Positions 40,132 through 49,159 are shown, numbered from the stretch's first letter. The stretch: DNA of 64,000 nt from DATBDN01 sp036269895 (GCA_036269895.1 DATBDN010000024.1:1-64000), one strand, 5' to 3'. The notes: generated by a model not told the origin, from the letters alone. Made by a program: numbers and translations.

Positions 40132-41520
40132 GTGACCACGTTCGCGGATCTCGGGCTGTCCGAGCCGATTCTCGAGACCCTCAAGCACTTGGGCTACGAG
40201 AAGCCGACCCCGATTCAGGAGCAGACGATTCCCGCTTTGCTCCAGGGTCGCGACATCATCGGCCAGGCCCAGACCGGCACGGGAAAGACGGCCGCTTTCG
40301 GCCTCCCGCTGCTCGAGTACATAGACCGCGACGTCGCCGAGGTCCAGTCGCTGGTCGTCACGCCCACGCGCGAGCTCTGTATCCAGGTGACGCAGGCGCT
40401 TCGCGCCTACGGGCAACGTAAGGGTGTCAACGTGGTTGCCTGCTTCGGCGGAGCTCCGATCCGCACGCAGACGGCGCAGCTGAAGGAGGGCGCTCAGGTG
40501 GTGGTCGGCACACCCGGGCGGCTGATGGACCTGATGAGCCGCCACGTCCTGTTCCTCACCGACGCCCGCTACATCGTGCTCGACGAGGCCGACGAGATGC
40601 TCGACCTCGGCTTCATCGAGGACATCGAGTTCATCCTCGGTCGCGCGCCCACCGGGCGGCAGACGGCGCTCTTCAGCGCCACGATCGCGCCCGAGATCCG
40701 GAAGATCGCCGACACCTTCATGTATGACCCCGAGCTGATCAGGGTCAAGGCGCCGACGCTCACCGTCGACACGGTCGAGCAGTTCTTCGCGGTCGTGGAC
40801 GAGCGTGAGAAAGCCGACGTGCTTGCGCAGATCGTGCGTGACGAGAAGCCCGACCAGGCGATCATCTTCGTCCGTACGAAGATCGGCGCGGACCGCCTCG
40901 CGCGCACGCTCGGCGATCGCGGTGTGCGCGTGAAGGCCCTGCACGGCGACATGTCACAGGGGCAGCGCGACGGCGTGATGATCGCGTTCAAGGGCGAGCG
41001 CGAACGGCTGCTGGTGGCCACTGACGTCGCCGCACGCGGCCTCGACATCTCCGGCGTCACCCACGTCTTCAACTACGACCCGCCGAACAGCCCCGACCTA
41101 TACGTGCACCGCATCGGGCGCACCGGCCGCGTCGGTCGCTCCGGCCGGGCGATCACGCTGGTCACGCCGAAGCAGCGCAAGGAGATCGCGGTCATCGAGA
41201 AGCACGCGAAGACCGAGATGAGCGAGTACGGCAGCGACGCCAAGCCGCGCAGCGAGGAACGCGAGACACGCCGTCCGCGTCACACGAAGCCACGCGACGA
41301 CGCGGGCCCGCGCGCGAAGCTCATCATCCAGGCGGGCAAGGCCGCCGGCGTCGAGCCGAAGGACGTGGTCGAGGCGATCGTCGACCAGACCCACCTCGAG
41401 AACGGCGACGTGCGCAACGTCCGCGTGCTCGATCGCTTCACGCTTGTTGACGTGCCTCGGGCCCGGGCAAATGAAGTGGCAGAGAACCTGAAATGGAAAG
41501 CGGAGGTCGCGAAGCGATGA
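40132..41520 (+). CDS. DEAD-box ATP-dependent RNA helicase (DeaD/CshA type)
   Basis: A 462-residue helicase with the full motif set: Q motif YEKPTPIQEQTIP, motif I AQTGTGKT, Ia PTRELCIQ, II VLDEADEM, III SATIA, IV IIFVRTK, V TDVAARGLD and VI HRIGRTGRVGRSG. After a basic linker (about 360-385) a DbpA-like RNA-binding domain follows (RAKLIIQAGKAAGVEPKDVV). It unwinds structured RNA, probably in mRNA decay or ribosome assembly. GTG 40132; the stop overlaps the cyclophilin start (ATGA). Confidence 0.95.
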   Translation: MTTFADLGLSEPILETLKHLGYEKPTPIQEQTIPALLQGRDIIGQAQTGTGKTAAFGLPLLEYIDRDVAEVQSLVVTPTRELCIQVTQALRAYGQRKGVNVVACFGGAPIRTQTAQLKEGAQVVVGTPGRLMDLMSRHVLFLTDARYIVLDEADEMLDLGFIEDIEFILGRAPTGRQTALFSATIAPEIRKIADTFMYDPELIRVKAPTLTVDTVEQFFAVVDEREKADVLAQIVRDEKPDQAIIFVRTKIGADRLARTLGDRGVRVKALHGDMSQGQRDGVMIAFKGERERLLVATDVAARGLDISGVTHVFNYDPPNSPDLYVHRIGRTGRVGRSGRAITLVTPKQRKEIAVIEKHAKTEMSEYGSDAKPRSEERETRRPRHTKPRDDAGPRAKLIIQAGKAAGVEPKDVVEAIVDQTHLENGDVRNVRVLDRFTLVDVPRARANEVAENLKWKAEVAKR

Positions 41521-41978
41521 GCAGCACCGCAGTCATGCACACCAACCACGGCGACATCACGCTCGAGCTGTTCGACGAGGACGCGCCGAAGACGGTCGAC
41601 AACTTCAAGAAGCTCGTCGGCGACAACTTCTATGACGGCGTCATCTTCCACCGCGTGATCAAGGACTTCATGATCCAGGGCGGCGACCCGACCGGTACCG
41701 GTCGCGGCGGCCCGGGCTACACGTTCGAGGACGAGATCAACGACAACAAGATCGTTCGCGGCGCGCTTGCGATGGCGAACGCCGGGCCGAACACGAACGG
41801 CAGCCAGTTCTTCATCGTCACGACCGACGCAGCGCCGTGGCTCGACGGCAAGCACACCGTCTTCGGACGCGTCGTCGACGGCATGGAGGTCGTCGACAAG
41901 ATCGAGGGAGGGGACATCGACCAAGGCGACCGCCCACGGGAGGACGCGGTCATCCAGAGGGTGTCGCTCCCACAGTAG
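41517..41978 (+). CDS. Cyclophilin-type peptidyl-prolyl cis-trans isomerase
   Basis: A 153-residue cytosolic cyclophilin. Marks are HTNHGDITLELFDEDAPKTV, FHRVIKDFMIQGGDPTGTGRG (active-site Arg and Phe), ALAMANAGPNTNGSQFFIVT and the GKHTVFGRVVDGMEVV block. No signal peptide. ATG 41517 overlaps the helicase stop by four bases, a strong case for coupled translation. Confidence 0.95.
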   Translation: MSSTAVMHTNHGDITLELFDEDAPKTVDNFKKLVGDNFYDGVIFHRVIKDFMIQGGDPTGTGRGGPGYTFEDEINDNKIVRGALAMANAGPNTNGSQFFIVTTDAAPWLDGKHTVFGRVVDGMEVVDKIEGGDIDQGDRPREDAVIQRVSLPQ

Positions 41979-41987
41979 GCTTCGCCG

Positions 41988-43523
41988 ATGGCCACCATCG
42001 AGACTCCCTCCGTCCAGCTGACGGCCGACGAGGGCTCGCGGATTGCTGTCGAGAACCCGGCGACTGGGCAGATCATCGGCCACGTGCCCGACATGGGCGC
42101 GGCCGAGGTGAAGCACTTGGTCGAGGTGGCACGCGCCGCGCAGCCCGCGTGGTCGGACATGGGCTTCGAGGCGCGGGCGAAGGTGCTCTACCGCGCGCGC
42201 AAGTGGATGATCGACAACCGCGACCGCGTCGTCCGCACGATCGTCGAGGAGACCGGAAAGACGCCGGAAGACGCGCTGCTCACGGAAGTGTTCTTCATCG
42301 CCGACTCGTTCGGCTACTGGGCGAAGACGGCTCCCAAGCACCTGAAGGACGAGAAGGTCAGAAGCCACTCGCCGCTGATGCTCGGCAAGAAGCTGATGGT
42401 CCGCTACCAGCCACGCGGCGTGATCGGCGTGATCGGTCCGTGGAACTACCCGCTGACCAACTGCTTCGGCGATGGGATCGCGGCGCTGGCGGCCGGCAAC
42501 GGTGTCGTCTTCAAGCCGTCTGAGGTCACGCCGTTCTCGACGATGTTGATGCAGGAGTGCATGCGTGAGGCGGGCCTGCCCGACGGCCTGATGCAGGTGG
42601 CCACGGGTCGCGGTGGCACGGGCGCCGCGCTGATCGAGCACGTGGACTACGTGATGTTCACGGGCTCCGTAGCCACCGGGAAAAAGGTGGCGATGGAGGC
42701 GGCGAAGTCGCTCAAGCCGCACTCCCTGGAGCTGGGCGGCAAGGACCCGATGATCGTGCTGCGCGACGCCGACCTGGAGCGTGCCGCCAACGGCGCCGTC
42801 TATTGGGGGATGGCGAACGGAGGCCAGATCTGCCAGGCGGTCGAGCGCGTCTACGTCGAGGAGCCCGTCTACGACGAGTTCGTCAACAAGGTCGTCGAGA
42901 AGACCCGCGCGCTGCGCCAGGGGCCGCCCGGCCAGGTTGGCGACGTGGAGGTCGGCGCCGTCACCTTCGAGCCACAGCTGGGGATCATCGAGGACCACCT
43001 GAAGGACGCCGTCGACAAGGGCGCCAAGGTACTCGTCGGCGGCAAGCAGCGGGAGAGCGAAGGCCGCTTTTGGGAGCCGACCGTGGTTGTCGACGTCGAC
43101 CACTCGATGAAGCTGATGCAGGACGAGACGTTCGGCCCGGTCCTGCCGGTCATGAAGGTCCACGACGAGGCGGAGGCGCTGCGGCTGGCCAACGATTCCC
43201 GCTACGGCCTCAATTCCAGCGTCTGGACCAAGGACCTCCAGAAAGGCGAGCGGATCGCGTCGCAGATCCAGGCCGGCTCGACGTGCGTGAACGACGCCGT
43301 CATCAACTACGGCGCCCAGGAACTGCCGTTCGGCGGGGTCAAGGAGTCGGGCATCGGCGCACGCCACAGTGCCGCCGGCATCCGCAAGTACTGCAATGCC
43401 CACGCGATCCTGGTCACGCGGTTCGGGATGAAGCGGGAGATGTACTGGTTCCCGTTCAGCAAGCGCAACGCGAAGCTGCTCGAGCGCCTGATGGTGCTCA
43501 TGTACGGGCGCGAGAAGAAGTAG
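41988..43523 (+). CDS. NAD(P)-dependent aldehyde dehydrogenase
   Basis: A 511-residue aldehyde dehydrogenase. Marks are VIGPWNYPLTNCFGDGIAAL, VFKPSEVTPFST, MFTGSVATGKKVA, the catalytic Glu in SLELGGKDPMIV, the catalytic Cys in NGGQICQAVERV, and LPFGGVKESGIG. The C-terminus extends past the domain (MYWFPFSKRNAKLLERLMV), a membrane-touching tail like that of fatty-aldehyde dehydrogenases, so fatty aldehydes are plausible substrates. The next gene starts at the base after its stop. Confidence 0.93.
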   Translation: MATIETPSVQLTADEGSRIAVENPATGQIIGHVPDMGAAEVKHLVEVARAAQPAWSDMGFEARAKVLYRARKWMIDNRDRVVRTIVEETGKTPEDALLTEVFFIADSFGYWAKTAPKHLKDEKVRSHSPLMLGKKLMVRYQPRGVIGVIGPWNYPLTNCFGDGIAALAAGNGVVFKPSEVTPFSTMLMQECMREAGLPDGLMQVATGRGGTGAALIEHVDYVMFTGSVATGKKVAMEAAKSLKPHSLELGGKDPMIVLRDADLERAANGAVYWGMANGGQICQAVERVYVEEPVYDEFVNKVVEKTRALRQGPPGQVGDVEVGAVTFEPQLGIIEDHLKDAVDKGAKVLVGGKQRESEGRFWEPTVVVDVDHSMKLMQDETFGPVLPVMKVHDEAEALRLANDSRYGLNSSVWTKDLQKGERIASQIQAGSTCVNDAVINYGAQELPFGGVKESGIGARHSAAGIRKYCNAHAILVTRFGMKREMYWFPFSKRNAKLLERLMVLMYGREKK

Positions 43524-44156
43524 GTGCCCGCCGAGTCCGTCAAGCACCCCCTGTTCGCGCGGGGTTACGCCTGGCTGGCGAAGAAGGAGGACAAGGCCGG
43601 CAACGCTGACAACCGCCGTGAGCTGTTGGCGGGCCTGAAGGGCAGTGTGGTCGAGGTCGGCGCCGGCATCGGCTCGAACTTCGAGCACTACCCGGAGACG
43701 GTGACCGAGGTGATCGCGGTCGAGCCCGAGCCGTATCTGCGCCAGAAGGCGGAGGCCGCCGCGGCGGACGCGCCGGTGCCGGTGCGGGTGGTCGAGGGGC
43801 TGGCGGATGCGCTTCCACTCGAGGACGCCTCGGTCGATGCAGGTGTCGCGTCGCTTGTGCTGTGCTCGGTGCCGGACCAGGAGACTGCGCTGGCCGAGCT
43901 GCACCGCACGATCAGGTCCGGCGGCGAGCTGCGCTTCTTCGAGCACGTCGTCTCGAACCGCAAGAGCCGCCGCCGCATGCAGCGGGTTCTCGACAAGACC
44001 TTCTACCCGCGGGTCGCAGGCGGGTGCCATCTGACGCGCGATACGCGCGCGGCAATCGAAGACGCCGGGTTCATCGTGCGGCGCAGCCGACGCTTCCAGT
44101 TCCCGTCCGGCAACTTCGGACTGCCGCACATCCTCGGTAGCGCGCGCCGGCCCTGA
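43524..44156 (+). CDS. Class I SAM-dependent methyltransferase (METTL7-like)
   Basis: A 210-residue methyltransferase. The SAM-binding motif I is VVEVGAGIGSNFEHY, followed by VIAVEPEPYLRQKA and GLADALPLEDASVDAGVASL. The order FFEHVVSNRKSRRRMQRVLD and WxxxxxGC-like GGCHLTRDT resembles the METTL7/thiol methyltransferase group. Acceptor unknown. GTG 43524 directly follows the aldehyde dehydrogenase stop, and the next gene's ATG shares its last base, so the three form one operon. Confidence 0.9.
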   Translation: MPAESVKHPLFARGYAWLAKKEDKAGNADNRRELLAGLKGSVVEVGAGIGSNFEHYPETVTEVIAVEPEPYLRQKAEAAAADAPVPVRVVEGLADALPLEDASVDAGVASLVLCSVPDQETALAELHRTIRSGGELRFFEHVVSNRKSRRRMQRVLDKTFYPRVAGGCHLTRDTRAAIEDAGFIVRRSRRFQFPSGNFGLPHILGSARRP

Positions 44157-44998
44157 TGCTGGGCATAGGCCTCGCGCTGCTCGCGAGCCTCGCGTGGGGC
44201 TTCGGCGACTTCATCGGCGGGGCGAAGTCGCGCGTGTTGCCCGTGCTGGTGGTGATCGTCTGCTCGCAGGTGGTGGGCTTCGTGTGGATCGCCGGCGTCG
44301 CCGCGATTGCGCACGAGCCGGTGCCGGGCGGCAGGGAAGCGGCGTTTGCCGCGCTGTCGGCACTTGCGGGGACCGCCGGTCTCGCCTGTTTCTTCCGGGC
44401 GATCGCGATCGGGAAGATGAGCTTGGTCGTGCCGATTGCGTCGATGGCGGGTGTTGTGCCCGTGATCGTCGGGATCGCGACGGGCGACCGTCCCAGCGTC
44501 GTGCAGCTGGCGGGCATGGTCATCGCGCTGGCCGGTGCAGTGCTCGCCTCGCGCGAACCGGACGAGGGGGCCCGCGGTGGATCGAAACTGGCTGCGGGTG
44601 TGCTGCTGGCTGCACTGTCGGCGTTCCTCTGGGGTTGGTTCTTCCTGGCGCTCGACGTGGCCAGCGACGGTGGCGCCGTCTGGGCCAGCCTGATCAATCG
44701 GACGACGTCGCTGGCGTTGCTGCTCGTGGCTGCAGCGATCATGCGCCCGCACCTGGCAGCGGCACGGCCGCACATGGCCGCGCTGGCGCTCGCGGGCACG
44801 CTCGACGTCTCGGCGAACCTGCTGTTCGCCGCGGCGACGACGAAGGGGCTGGTCTCGTTGGTGTCGGTTGCGGGATCGCTCTATCCCGTGGTCACGGTCC
44901 TGCTGGCGCGCGTCGTGCTGAAGGAGCGAGTACACCGCGTGCAGGAGCTGGGTGTGGCGGCCGCGCTCGGCGGCGTGGTGCTGATCGCCGCGGGCTAG
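44156..44998 (+). CDS. EamA-family transporter
   Basis: A 280-residue DMT transporter with two EamA repeats of five helices (SLAWGFGDFIGG to MVIALAGAVLAS, then LLAALSAFLWGWFFLALDV to GVAAALGGVVLIAAG). It lacks the RhtA signatures seen in the 38262 gene. ATG 44156 overlaps the methyltransferase stop by one base (TGATG). Substrate unknown. Four bases overlap the convergent SDR gene. Confidence 0.88.
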   Translation: MLGIGLALLASLAWGFGDFIGGAKSRVLPVLVVIVCSQVVGFVWIAGVAAIAHEPVPGGREAAFAALSALAGTAGLACFFRAIAIGKMSLVVPIASMAGVVPVIVGIATGDRPSVVQLAGMVIALAGAVLASREPDEGARGGSKLAAGVLLAALSAFLWGWFFLALDVASDGGAVWASLINRTTSLALLLVAAAIMRPHLAAARPHMAALALAGTLDVSANLLFAAATTKGLVSLVSVAGSLYPVVTVLLARVVLKERVHRVQELGVAAALGGVVLIAAG

Positions 44999-45741
44999 TC
45001 GATCGACGTTCCGGCGCTGATGTTCAGCTTGGTCCCGGTCATCGCCGCGGCGCGGTCGGAAGCAGCGAACACGGCCGCGGCCGCAACGTCGGCAAGTGTG
45101 CCGCCGCGTCCCAGGAGCGTTGTCGCCGCGATGCTGTCGGCGAGTTGCTCCATGCCTTCCGGAAGCGTGTCGACGATGCCGCTCGTCTGGATCGTCAGCG
45201 CGCGGATGCCGTAGGGGCCGAGCTCGGCGGCGAGGTTGCGACGCAGCGCCTCCTGCGCCTGGAACGCGACCTGCAGCCCGCCGAGGTTGTAGCCACGCGG
45301 CGGATCGCCGTAGCCGCCGAAGACGAGGATGACGCCGGAGCGCTGCCGCATCATGCGCCGCGCCGCCGCCCGAGTCGTGATGAACATCGTCCGCACCGCA
45401 GTCACCACCGGCCGCTCGAAGTCGGCCAGCGACATCTCGGCGAGCGGCGTGCCTTGAACGTCGCCGTGCGAGATCAAGTTGAACGAGATGTCGAGGGTGC
45501 CGAATTCCGACGCCACGGCGTCGGCGTGGGCATCGACGCTCCGCTCATCGAGCGCGTCGACGACAGCGGTCTCCGCGGCGCCGCCATCGGAGCGAATCGC
45601 ATTCGCGACGGAGTCGAGCTTCGCGGCGGTACGTCCAGCCAGATGCACGCGTGCGCCCTCACGGGCGAATGCACGCGCGACCGCTCCCCCGATGTTTCCG
45701 CCACCCCCGTAGATCACCGCGTTCTTGCCGTCCAGCAACAT
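44995..45741 (-). CDS. SDR-fold protein with atypical active site
   Basis: A 248-residue short-chain dehydrogenase-like protein. The nucleotide motif is VIYGGGGNIGGAVARAF (GGGGNIGG instead of TGxxxGxG). The region expected as YxxxK reads GYGDPPRGYNLGGLQVAFQA, without a clear Tyr-x3-Lys, so classical catalysis is doubtful. The end (TKLNISAGTSID) is SDR-like. ATG 45741 has GGAGGCCT upstream. It could be a binding protein or use a variant mechanism. Confidence 0.85.
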   Translation of the reverse strand: MLLDGKNAVIYGGGGNIGGAVARAFAREGARVHLAGRTAAKLDSVANAIRSDGGAAETAVVDALDERSVDAHADAVASEFGTLDISFNLISHGDVQGTPLAEMSLADFERPVVTAVRTMFITTRAAARRMMRQRSGVILVFGGYGDPPRGYNLGGLQVAFQAQEALRRNLAAELGPYGIRALTIQTSGIVDTLPEGMEQLADSIAATTLLGRGGTLADVAAAAVFAASDRAAAMTGTKLNISAGTSID

Positions 45742-45875
45742 CAGGCCTCCTTCGATCGGCACCCATACGACGGCGCCGCGGGCCGAAAGTGATCGCGGCA
45801 TAGCTGTGCCCACATCCGGTACCAGCCCCCTCGCGGTGCTGCTCGTAGACGATCCACGAAGGCCTGACGCGCGCC

Positions 45876-45906
45876 GTTACAAAAGTGCTCTGACCCCTTT
45901 TGTTAC
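45876..45906. repeat. 31-bp palindromic element, copy 2
   Basis: ACAAAAG (45879-45885) and CTTTTGT (45897-45903) around TGCTCTGACCC, with GTT/TAC flanks. It differs from the 16904-16934 copy at two positions, one of which breaks a pair in the stem. Its right arm supplies the TAA stop of the LysR gene, as copy 1 does for its neighbours. Confidence 0.8.
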
Positions 45907-46835
45907 GACGCGACTGCCGCCAGGTGCGGCGTCGGCTTCGCGTACTGCGCGGCGATGTCGGAGAGGACCTCGAGCATCGCGCGAGCTGCGGGCGAGCGCT
46001 GCGCGCCGGGCAGCGTCGCCGCCGCGATCTTCCGTACCGGCGCCTCGTTACCGAGGTCGCGGATCACGATGTCGTCGCGCACCGTCGTCAGCGCCAGCGT
46101 CGGGATCAGCGCGACGCCAACTCCTGCGGCGACAAGACCCTGGATCTGCAGGTAATCGTCGGACTCGAAGGTGATTCGCGGCTCGAAGCCCACGCGGATG
46201 CAGTGGTTGCGCACGAGCGCGCCGCACGAGCAGGCGTCCGTCGTGCCGATCCACGCCTCACCCGACAGGTCCTTCAGGCGGACGCGCGCCTTGTTCGCAG
46301 CCGGATGGTTCAGCGGCAGCGCGGCGAACATCGGGTCATCCAGCAGGAAGGTCGAATCGAGGCCGTCGGTGTCCTGGATCATGTTCGGCTCGATCGTCAG
46401 CGCGATGTCCAGCTCGCCGATCTTCAGCAGCGGAACCGAGTCCTCCGGCTCGAGCTGGCGCACTGTCAGCTCCACGTCGGGGTGGCGCTGGCGGAACGTC
46501 GCGATCGCCAGCGGCATGAGCGTCGCACCCACGGTCGGGAACGCCGCCAGCCGCAGCCGACCGCCGCGAAGGCCGGCGATTGCCTCGAGCTCGGCCTCGG
46601 CGTCAGCGAGCCGGGTCAGGATCGCGTCGGCGTGGCGCACCAGCGCCTCGCCCGCCTCCGTGAGCCGGATCCCGCGCGAGCCACGAGTGACCAGCTGGGT
46701 GCCGGCCTCGCGCTCGAGCGCGGCGATCTGCTGCGAGACCGCCGACTGCGTGTAGGAGAGGGCCTCGGCCGCCGCTGAGAACGAGCCGCGGTCAGCGACC
46801 TCCTTGAGGATGCGCAAGCGCTTCACATCGAGCAT
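45903..46835 (-). CDS. LysR-family transcriptional regulator
   Basis: A 310-residue LysR regulator. The winged helix-turn-helix is RLRILKEVADRGSFSAAAEA and SYTQSAVSQQIAALEREAG; the ligand-binding domain (about 90-300) has GGRLRLAAFPTVGATLMP and GLVAAGVGVALIPTL. The effector is unknown. ATG 46835 lies inside a T-N11-A palindrome, fitting autorepression. A small divergent gene starts about 100 bp away and is the likely target. Confidence 0.93.
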   Translation of the reverse strand: MLDVKRLRILKEVADRGSFSAAAEALSYTQSAVSQQIAALEREAGTQLVTRGSRGIRLTEAGEALVRHADAILTRLADAEAELEAIAGLRGGRLRLAAFPTVGATLMPLAIATFRQRHPDVELTVRQLEPEDSVPLLKIGELDIALTIEPNMIQDTDGLDSTFLLDDPMFAALPLNHPAANKARVRLKDLSGEAWIGTTDACSCGALVRNHCIRVGFEPRITFESDDYLQIQGLVAAGVGVALIPTLALTTVRDDIVIRDLGNEAPVRKIAAATLPGAQRSPAARAMLEVLSDIAAQYAKPTPHLAAVAS

Positions 46836-46848
46836 AAGCGCATCTTAT
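46834..46848. promoter_or_regulatory. LysR-type operator (T-N11-A palindrome)
   Basis: ATAAG (46834-46838) and CTTAT (46844-46848) form a perfect inverted repeat with T-N11-A geometry, the general LysR box. It overlaps the LysR start codon, so binding there would block its own expression, and it faces the divergent 46937 gene. Confidence 0.6.
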
Positions 46849-46936
46849 CGTAGATCGCGCCTTTTGTCATTGGACGTAATGGCTGGAAGGTGTCACTATT
46901 ACTTCTGCAATGACCCCTCAACCACAAGGAAGGCTT

Positions 46937-47236
46937 ATGACTCGGAATGAGCATATCCTCATCCGGAGCGCACGGACTGCGGACGAGCCGGACCTTGCTG
47001 TGCTGGGTGTTCTCGACGGCGGTCACCGCATGCCTGCCGGGCATGTGATGGTGGCCGAGGTCGACGGGCGCATCCGCGCGGCGGTCGGCTCCAACGGAGC
47101 CGCGATCTCCGATCCATTCTGGCCGAGTGCCGAGCTTGTCAGCATGCTGCGCGTGCACACTGGCTCGAAGCCGTCGGCCACCCGTCCGGCGCGCTTCATC
47201 CGCCGGCCGGCTTTGCGCGTCGCGGCAGGTATTTGA
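46937..47236 (+). CDS. Small hypothetical protein, divergent from LysR
   Basis: A 99-residue protein. ILIRSARTADEPDLAVLGVL resembles the first part of a GNAT fold and VMVAEVDGRIRAAVGSNGA, AISDPFWPSAELVSMLRVHT the next strand and helix, but the acetyl-CoA loop is absent, so it is at most a half-GNAT. AAGGAAGG lies three to four bases before ATG 46937; an earlier ATG at 46910 lacks this. Control by the divergent LysR is likely. Confidence 0.6.
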   Translation: MTRNEHILIRSARTADEPDLAVLGVLDGGHRMPAGHVMVAEVDGRIRAAVGSNGAAISDPFWPSAELVSMLRVHTGSKPSATRPARFIRRPALRVAAGI

Positions 47237-47334
47237 CATGCAGTCCCTCCCGCTTCGCCAGGAATACGAGTGCAGCCGCATCAAGGAGCTGCGTGAAGCC
47301 GCGCAGCCGCGCCGGGCGCACACGCAGCGGCGCT

Positions 47335-47961
47335 TCAGGTTCGCTGCGCTTCGACGTCGGTAACGGGGACCCCCAGCAGCTTCTCCAGCTGCGGGAGGGT
47401 CCCCGCCGACCCTCTGTGAAGGATGGCCTTCATCCCCACCGCCTCGGCGCCCGCGCAGTTCTCGCGCAGGTCGTCGACGAAGACGCACACCTCGGGTGCG
47501 ACGCCGATCCGCTCCGCCGCGAGCCGGAAGATCTCGGGCTGCGGCTTGTGCAGCCCCACCTCACCCGAGATCACGACGGCGTCGAACAACTCCTGGAGCA
47601 GCGCGGGGTCGTAGGCGAGCCCCTCGCCCCACGAGTTCGACACAAGGCCGGTCTTGATGCCCGCCCCGCGGGCACGGCGCACCGCCGCGACCATCGCCTC
47701 GTCGGGCCCGACGCCGCCGAACAGCCGCTCGACCAGGTTGTCCGGGCTCACGCCGAGCAGCGGAGCGAACTCGGACGCGAACTGCTCGGCCGTCAGCTCA
47801 CCCTTCTCCAGCCGCCGCAGCAGGGCCAGCCCTTCGCCGCGCTCCCGGAACATGTTCTTTACCGAGTCCTCGGGCAGTCCCTCGGCGCGACAGAACGCCT
47901 TGAACGAGTCGAACACGTTCGTCGTCAGGACGCCACCGAAGTCGATCAGCAGCCCTTTCAC
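47335..47961 (-). CDS. HAD-superfamily hydrolase (epoxide hydrolase N-terminal/ACAD10-like)
   Basis: A 208-residue HAD phosphatase-fold protein. Motif I is GLLIDFGGVLTTNVFDSF (DxGGVL, lacking the second Asp, as in the soluble epoxide hydrolase N-domain and ACAD10 groups), motif II GLVSNSWGEGL, motif III KPQPEIF and motif IV CVFVDDLRENC. GTG 47961 overlaps the APH stop (GTGA). Together with the upstream gene it mirrors the HAD plus APH halves of animal ACAD10. Confidence 0.9.
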   Translation of the reverse strand: MKGLLIDFGGVLTTNVFDSFKAFCRAEGLPEDSVKNMFRERGEGLALLRRLEKGELTAEQFASEFAPLLGVSPDNLVERLFGGVGPDEAMVAAVRRARGAGIKTGLVSNSWGEGLAYDPALLQELFDAVVISGEVGLHKPQPEIFRLAAERIGVAPEVCVFVDDLRENCAGAEAVGMKAILHRGSAGTLPQLEKLLGVPVTDVEAQRT

Positions 47962-49025
47962 GACTGGGTGATCCGCTTCGCGGCCCCGGCCAGCTGGGGC
48001 ACGCTTTCGCCGAATGCCTTCAGGTAAGGGTCGTCGGAGGCCCCGAGCATCGCCCGCTTGTAGTTGCCCTCCATGAAGACGGTCGCCTTCCAGATCGCGA
48101 GCGCCTGGTACCACTTCAGATCGCTCAGCGAACGCCCGCTCTGTTCGGCGTAGCGCTCCACCAGCTCGTCGCGGTCGGGGAAGCCCTCCGCGTGCGTCAC
48201 GGTCGTGAGGTCGAAGGTCGTTTCGAAGCCCTCGTTCGGGCGCGACCAAGTGGCCGTCATATAGCCGAGGTCGGCGAGGGGATCGCCCAGCGTGGCCATC
48301 TCCCAGTCGAAGATCGCCTTCAGGCGCGCCGGCGCCTCGACCTCGAACATCGTGTTCCCCAACCGATAGTCGCCGTGAACGATTGTCGTCTGCGGGGTGT
48401 CAGGCAGGTTCACCTGCAGCCACTCGCCAACCTCCTGGACCGCCGGCAGCTCGCGCGTCTTGCTGAATTCCCACAGTCCCATGAAGCGCTTGACCTGGCG
48501 CTCGAGATAGCCGCTGTGCTTCGCGAACGTATCGAGTCCGCAAGCGTGCCAGTCGACCGCGTGGACCTGGACGAGCGCGTCGACGAGCTCGAACGCCGTG
48601 CGCCGGCGCTCGGCCGGGTTGTCGAGCTCGTCCGGCATCTCCGTCGTGATCACGTGGCCCTCGAGGAACGGCATGACGTAGAACGGGGCGCCGATCACTG
48701 ACTCGTCCTCGCATACCGCGAGCACGTCGGCGGTGGGCACATCAGTCGCCTGAAGCGCTTGGAGCAGGCGCGATTCGCGCAGCACGTCGTTGGCCGACGG
48801 CGGGACCGGTGGCCGCGGTGGGCGGCGCAAGACGAAGCGGTCGTCGTCGCGCCGGATCAGGTAAGTGACGTTCGAATGACCCTCACCGATCGGCTCAGCC
48901 TCGATGTCCCCGGCGCCGAGGTCGTGGTGGTCGAGGAACTCCTGCAGCGGCTCGCGGACGATCAGCGGGGGCCGCTCCTGAGCCTCGGCCTCGGCGGTGG
49001 TCTCTACGACGTCAAGGGTCGACAC
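47958..49025 (-). CDS. APH-fold phosphotransferase (ACAD10/ACAD11-like)
   Basis: A 355-residue aminoglycoside-phosphotransferase-fold kinase. ATP-binding GEGHSNVTYLI and FVLRRPPRPPVPPSAND, catalytic loop TIVHGDYRLGNTMF and metal motif AIFDWEMATLGDPLADLGYM are all intact. Bacterial and animal relatives pair with acyl-CoA dehydrogenases (ACAD10, ACAD11) and phosphorylate hydroxyacyl-CoA in beta-oxidation of 4-hydroxy acids. No acyl-CoA dehydrogenase is in the window. The start is GTG 49025. Confidence 0.9.
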   Translation of the reverse strand: MSTLDVVETTAEAEAQERPPLIVREPLQEFLDHHDLGAGDIEAEPIGEGHSNVTYLIRRDDDRFVLRRPPRPPVPPSANDVLRESRLLQALQATDVPTADVLAVCEDESVIGAPFYVMPFLEGHVITTEMPDELDNPAERRRTAFELVDALVQVHAVDWHACGLDTFAKHSGYLERQVKRFMGLWEFSKTRELPAVQEVGEWLQVNLPDTPQTTIVHGDYRLGNTMFEVEAPARLKAIFDWEMATLGDPLADLGYMTATWSRPNEGFETTFDLTTVTHAEGFPDRDELVERYAEQSGRSLSDLKWYQALAIWKATVFMEGNYKRAMLGASDDPYLKAFGESVPQLAGAAKRITQS

Positions 49026-49159
49026 GGCGCGGAATCCTTGCAGGGTTTCGGGCCTTGAATGAATTCCTTACATCGGTTCGGGCGACTTTCGGGCGTAAAC
49101 GGACCAAGTAAGTACGGGCTGCCGTTGTAGTAACGCGCAACGAGCGCAAGCATCGAGTC

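Noticed and set aside
41280..44129. 949-residue open frame on the minus strand
   Set aside because: Antisense to the helicase, cyclophilin, aldehyde dehydrogenase and methyltransferase genes, with no domain recognisable.
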